NCBI RefSeq assembly: GCF_030546695.1
Contig: NZ_JAUOTP010000003.1
Span: 434,001-498,000, forward strand
Direction: 5' to 3'
Length of the DNA: 64,000 nt
Source of the DNA: Sphingomonas natans
GTDB taxonomy: Bacteria > Pseudomonadota > Alphaproteobacteria > Sphingomonadales > Sphingomonadaceae
Positions 60,924 through 64,000 of the stretch are shown here, in pieces. Both the position numbers and the translations under genes were made by a program. The notes under the pieces are model-generated. The model had not been told where the DNA came from. It was given only the letters and a program-made list of their open reading frames with translations, and did not search any database. Every line of letters starts with the position of its first letter. Within the stretch, counting starts at the first letter, position 1.

Positions 60924-62066
60924 TCAGTCGGAAAGGTAGGCTGCCGTATCGACCCACGCTCGACGTTCGTTCGCGGCGTACAGCGCTTCGATCAGCCCCT
61001 GGACTTCGGCGGCCCGGGCAAAGCTCGGTAGCGGGGTGCTCCCGGTGCGGATGCCGGATACGACGGTGGAGAAAAGCCTGGCCAGCGAGATACGCTGCCC
61101 GCCATTGAGAAGGTCCGATGCCTCCTCCTCGCAGGGGCGACCGGAGACCATCATCAGCCGCGAGGGCACCGGGACCACCGCCCCGTCCGGAGCCAGGGTC
61201 ATCGAATTGCCGCCGGCATAGAGCTGCGCGCTGTCCACGCTGGGATAGCGTAGGGCGGTCAGGTGCAACCTGCCCTTGGTCCCCATCGCTTCGAGGCTGA
61301 AGCCCGGGCTGTCCGCACCGACCCAGGATGTCGTGAGCGTCCCCATCGTTCCGTTGGCGAACGAGAGCAGAGCGTGCGCGGTGTCGTCGGTCTCCACCGC
61401 CCTGCGCTCGCCATCCGGCATGGCCCAGGTCTTGACCATCGTTTGAATATGGCTCGAGACCGATTGGATCGGGCCGAACAGATGGCGCAGCGCGTGCAGC
61501 ATGTGCGAGCCATGATTGCGGGTGACGCTTACCCCCAGACCGGCCTTACCGAACCACGTATAGGGAAATCCCGGCATGATCTGAAGGAAGAAGGAGAGGT
61601 GCCACGAGCAGTGGACCTGCAGCACCTCGCCGATCTCGCCGGCCTCGACCATCTCCTTCATGAGCGCCAGGTGCGGAAGACCGAGCAGGCTTGCGGCCGC
61701 AGCGCCGACGCGCCCCTGGTCCGCGCGCAATGCTTCGAGGCGACGCGCGCCAGCGGCGCTCGCGGCAAACGGCATCTGGTTCACGACATGCTTGCCGGCT
61801 GTCAGGGCTGCGGTGACGATCTTCTCACGCAGGACCGGATTGGTGCCGGCGTCGATCAGGTCGATCTCCGGATCGGCGCACATCGCCTCGAAGTCCCAGA
61901 ATGGCCGATCGACCGCGAACTGCTGCGCCGCGGCTTCGGCCGTCTCCCGGCGCGAGGTGCAGATCGCGGTCACCTCGACATCTTCGCAGAGCGTCCGCCA
62001 CGCCGGCAGGTGCGCGACCGCCCCCCAGTTCGCGCTGACGATGCCGACTCTCAGTTTCTTGGTCAT
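60924..62066 (-). CDS. Gfo/Idh/MocA family oxidoreductase
   Basis: A 380-residue two-domain oxidoreductase: VGIVSANWGAVAHLPAWRTL in the Rossmann part, PEIDLIDAGTNPVLREKIV, AGKHVVNQMPFAASA in place of the family EKP motif, and HGSHMLHALRHLFGP at the start of the C-terminal domain. NAD(P)-dependent oxidation of an alcohol or sugar-like ring is the family role. The ATG at 62064-62066 has GGGGACGGG upstream; the open frame continues upstream into intergenic DNA. It lies 88 nt upstream of the CMD-family gene. Confidence 0.82.
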   Translation of the reverse strand: MTKKLRVGIVSANWGAVAHLPAWRTLCEDVEVTAICTSRRETAEAAAQQFAVDRPFWDFEAMCADPEIDLIDAGTNPVLREKIVTAALTAGKHVVNQMPFAASAAGARRLEALRADQGRVGAAAASLLGLPHLALMKEMVEAGEIGEVLQVHCSWHLSFFLQIMPGFPYTWFGKAGLGVSVTRNHGSHMLHALRHLFGPIQSVSSHIQTMVKTWAMPDGERRAVETDDTAHALLSFANGTMGTLTTSWVGADSPGFSLEAMGTKGRLHLTALRYPSVDSAQLYAGGNSMTLAPDGAVVPVPSRLMMVSGRPCEEEASDLLNGGQRISLARLFSTVVSGIRTGSTPLPSFARAAEVQGLIEALYAANERRAWVDTAAYLSD

Positions 62067-62181
62067 CCCGTCCCCCTGCCCGTCCTTCGAAACAGCGGCC
62101 CGCGACACGCGCACCGGTCCGCACCCGCACCAAGCAGGCTGACCGGCAGGATCGCGAGGCGAGGCTGCGTGCCGCCGCCGA

Positions 62182-62997
62182 TCACTCTGCGACCTCGGGC
62201 CGGGCGAAATATGCGGCCGTGGCTGCGAACGGCGCGACGTCGAGGCCGGCTCTGTCGGCATTGGACATAGCCAGCGCGACGTCTTTCTCGAGATAAGGTC
62301 GAATGGCCTGCATCACTATCGCGGACGGCGCGGGGTGAGCGAGCAGCTTCAGCGCATAGCTTGCGCCGCTGCAGGTCTCCATCAGCTCCGCTATGAGGTG
62401 CGGCGTGAAACCCTGCCGCTCGGCCAGAGCCACGGCCTGTGCCGCGTTCATGAGGTTCGTGGCGAACAGGAGATTGTTGATCAGCTTGAGCTTCTGGCCA
62501 TCCCCTGTCGGGCCAACCCGGACGATCCGGCCGGCATAATGCCCGAGCAAAACCCTGACCCGATCGAGCGCGGCCTCTTCGCCCCCCACCATCAAGGTCA
62601 AGGTCGCGGCCGCCACGTCGGCAGGGCCGCCGCTGAAACAGGCGTCGAGCACATCGACACCGGCGGGTGCCCGCTGCGCGATGTTCCGCATCACGTCGGG
62701 CGAGCCGGTCGTATGGATAATCAGGGTCGATCCTGGCGCCAGTGCGGCCAGAGCGCCTTGGCGCAGCAGAATGTCGCACACCTGCTCGTCGTCATACACG
62801 CACAGACCGAGTATATCGCTTTGCGACGCCAAGGCGGGATAGTCCGGGCATTGCCCCGCCCCTGCTGTGCGCACGTCGGTCAGTCCCACCCCGCGCGGAT
62901 ACACCATGACCTCTTCGCCGGCCGCGATCAGCCGCTTGACCATCTGCGTCCCGATACTGCCGAGACCGATCCAACCGATCCGCCGCTTTCTGGGCAT
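62182..62997 (-). CDS. 3-hydroxyisobutyrate-dehydrogenase-like beta-hydroxyacid dehydrogenase
   Basis: A 271-residue protein with the Rossmann segment IGWIGLGSIGTQMVKRLIAA, the substrate motif DACFSGGPADV, and GDGQKLKLINNLL with the catalytic Lys near residue 171. It should reversibly oxidise a beta-hydroxyacid with NAD(P). The start ATG at 62995-62997 is chosen over one five codons earlier because of the GGCGGGAAAGC just upstream. It is divergent from the final SDR, and 115 nt upstream of the Gfo/Idh/MocA gene. Confidence 0.87.
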   Translation of the reverse strand: MPRKRRIGWIGLGSIGTQMVKRLIAAGEEVMVYPRGVGLTDVRTAGAGQCPDYPALASQSDILGLCVYDDEQVCDILLRQGALAALAPGSTLIIHTTGSPDVMRNIAQRAPAGVDVLDACFSGGPADVAAATLTLMVGGEEAALDRVRVLLGHYAGRIVRVGPTGDGQKLKLINNLLFATNLMNAAQAVALAERQGFTPHLIAELMETCSGASYALKLLAHPAPSAIVMQAIRPYLEKDVALAMSNADRAGLDVAPFAATAAYFARPEVAE

Positions 62998-63058
62998 GCT
63001 TTCCCGCCTCACAGCCGCCCGAACTGGCCCATCCCGATAAGGCGTCTTGCCTCACGCT

Positions 63059-63090
63059 AGCCCGAAGCTTCCGCAGCCCGAAGCTTCCGC
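63059..63090. repeat. Perfect 16-bp tandem duplication with palindromic cores
   Basis: The unit AGCCCGAAGCTTCCGC occurs at 63059-63074 and immediately again at 63075-63090. Each copy contains the 8-bp palindrome GAAGCTTC. It lies in the divergent promoter region between the beta-hydroxyacid dehydrogenase and the last SDR. It could be a recent duplication or paired regulator sites one and a half helical turns apart. Confidence 0.6.
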
Positions 63091-63276
63091 CCAAGGTTGT
63101 GCGATCGGTCGACGACAGGAGCGTGGAAGCACGCATGGTTATCGTCAACGCGGGCGGCCCGCTGATCGCCGGCACGATGGTTGTAATGCATCGCTCCACT
63201 GGTATTTCATCGGACGCCTATACGGACCGCCCCGGTTGGAGCAGATCATGGCCGTGCGAAGACAAGCAGGGACGAT

Positions 63277-64000
63277 ATGGACATCTCGAACGGATCCGTA
63301 CTGATCAGTGGCGGCGCAGGTGGCTTCGGCGGGGCGACCGCGCGGCGGCTGGCTGCGCTCGGCGCGAAAGTGGTTCTGGCAGATCTCGCAGACGAGCGAG
63401 GTGCCGAGCTCGCGGCGGAAATCGGCGGCCTTTATGTGCAGACCGACATCATGGACGAGACGTCCATCCAGGCCGCCATTGATGCGGCGATTAGCCTTGC
63501 ACCGCTTCGAGCGGCGGTGATCGCCCATGGCGGACCACCGCCCCCCGACAAAGGCGGCCGCACGATCGGACGCGATGGGAGCCGTGTCAGCATCGCCCAT
63601 TTCGCTCACCTCGTCAGCGTCTACCTGGTCCAGGCCTATGCCGTCAGCAGCATGGCGGCACAGGCCATGGCGACCAATGAGCCGCTCGCGTCCGGGCAGC
63701 GCGGGGTGATCGTCAACACCGCGTCCATCGCCGGGTTCGAAGGTCAGCCCGGTCAGGTGCCGTATGGGGCGGCCAAAGGCGGGATCATCTCCATGGCGCT
63801 CAATCTGGCGCGAGACCTCGCGCCGCTTGGCGTGCGCTCCATGGCGATCGCGCCCGGGACGTTTCTGACCTACGCCTATGCGCAGATGGGCGCCAACAAG
63901 GCCCAGGAAACCTTCGGCCCCATGGTGCTCAATCCCAAGCGCATGGGTGAACCAGAAGAATATGCGATGCTGGCACAGCAGATCATCGAGAATGATTTCC
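63277..64000 (+). CDS. Short-chain dehydrogenase/reductase, 3' end outside window
   Basis: At least 241 residues of an SDR: VLISGGAGGFGGATARRLAA at the N-terminus, VVLADLADERGAEL, a catalytic Ser in VNTASIAGFEG, and YGAAK as the YxxxK motif. The NNAG motif is replaced by AVIAHGG, which suggests the 17-beta-HSD type 10 or 3-hydroxyacyl-CoA dehydrogenase branch of the family (SIAGFEGQPGQVPYGAAKGG is typical of it). It should oxidise 3-hydroxyacyl-CoA. It stops at the window edge with about 10-15 residues missing. Confidence 0.85.
   Translation, partial: MDISNGSVLISGGAGGFGGATARRLAALGAKVVLADLADERGAELAAEIGGLYVQTDIMDETSIQAAIDAAISLAPLRAAVIAHGGPPPPDKGGRTIGRDGSRVSIAHFAHLVSVYLVQAYAVSSMAAQAMATNEPLASGQRGVIVNTASIAGFEGQPGQVPYGAAKGGIISMALNLARDLAPLGVRSMAIAPGTFLTYAYAQMGANKAQETFGPMVLNPKRMGEPEEYAMLAQQIIENDF

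Noticed and set aside
1-64000. tRNA, rRNA, CRISPR arrays, insertion sequences or phage genes
   Set aside because: No clover-leaf-like runs, regular direct-repeat arrays, transposase motifs or terminal inverted repeats were seen by eye; a covariance-model or IS search was not possible here.

Overview
The window looks like chromosomal or megaplasmid DNA of an aerobic, high-GC alphaproteobacterium, most likely a sphingomonad (Sphingomonas, Sphingobium or Novosphingobium type). The reasons are the GC-rich codon use, a large TonB-dependent receptor with sphingomonad-style plug, the dense mixture of SDRs, CoA ligases, acyl-CoA dehydrogenases, P450 and ferredoxin, and several TetR/IclR regulators. 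This is inference; there is no rRNA or other marker gene. No tRNA, rRNA, CRISPR array or insertion sequence was seen. Almost every gene belongs to small-molecule catabolism or its uptake and control, so the region reads as a catabolic island for a hydrophobic carboxylated compound (steroid, terpenoid or alicyclic acid type). The substrate cannot be read from sequence.

Layout. 1-3.9 kb: an Old Yellow/FadH-type reductase cut by the window edge, its divergent TetR regulator, an EthD-like protein and an SDR. 3.9-12.7 kb: one minus-strand run carrying a CoA ligase, an enoyl-CoA hydratase, a complete coenzyme F420 biosynthesis operon (fbiC, npdG, cofE, cofD, cofC; four successive 4-nt overlaps) and a luciferase-like F420-dependent oxidoreductase. 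13.0-15.6 kb: an HSL-type esterase and an OprB-like porin gene broken by a frameshift. 15.8-26.4 kb: a minus-strand region containing two paralogous pairs of an unknown 'DRSWG' protein plus an APH-type acyl-CoA kinase, with a small partner protein, a CoA ligase, an MDR reductase, an amidohydrolase, a DUF1330 protein and the C-terminal remnant of a second luciferase-like gene. 26.7-36.8 kb: a free-standing E2-type acyltransferase domain, a P450/VOC/ferredoxin/phosphatase group, a double-hotdog hydratase, thioesterase, two SDRs, nitroreductase, MAPEG protein and thiolase. 36.8-43.9 kb: aldehyde dehydrogenase, MFS transporter, 3-alpha-HSD-like SDR, GDSL hydrolase, enoyl-CoA hydratase and CoA ligase. 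44.1-51.6 kb: a Gfo/Idh/MocA oxidoreductase with a two-subunit acyl-CoA dehydrogenase, an IclR regulator, a TIM-barrel isomerase, a cyclase and an SDR. 51.8-64 kb: a second MFS transporter, a SnoaL-like protein, a TetR, an epoxide hydrolase broken by two compensating frameshifts, a PRISE-type enone reductase, the TonB receptor, a CMD-family protein, a second Gfo/Idh/MocA protein, a 3-hydroxyisobutyrate-dehydrogenase-like protein and a final SDR cut by the window end.

How it may work together (inference): outer-membrane receptor and MFS transporters import the substrate; P450, SDRs and flavin/F420 enzymes modify the skeleton; CoA ligases activate side chains; acyl-CoA dehydrogenases, hydratases, thiolase and thioesterase carry out beta-oxidation. 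The least explained part is the duplicated kinase/DRSWG module, which resembles the LvaAB acyl-CoA kinase system of levulinate catabolism and is my best candidate for an undescribed system.
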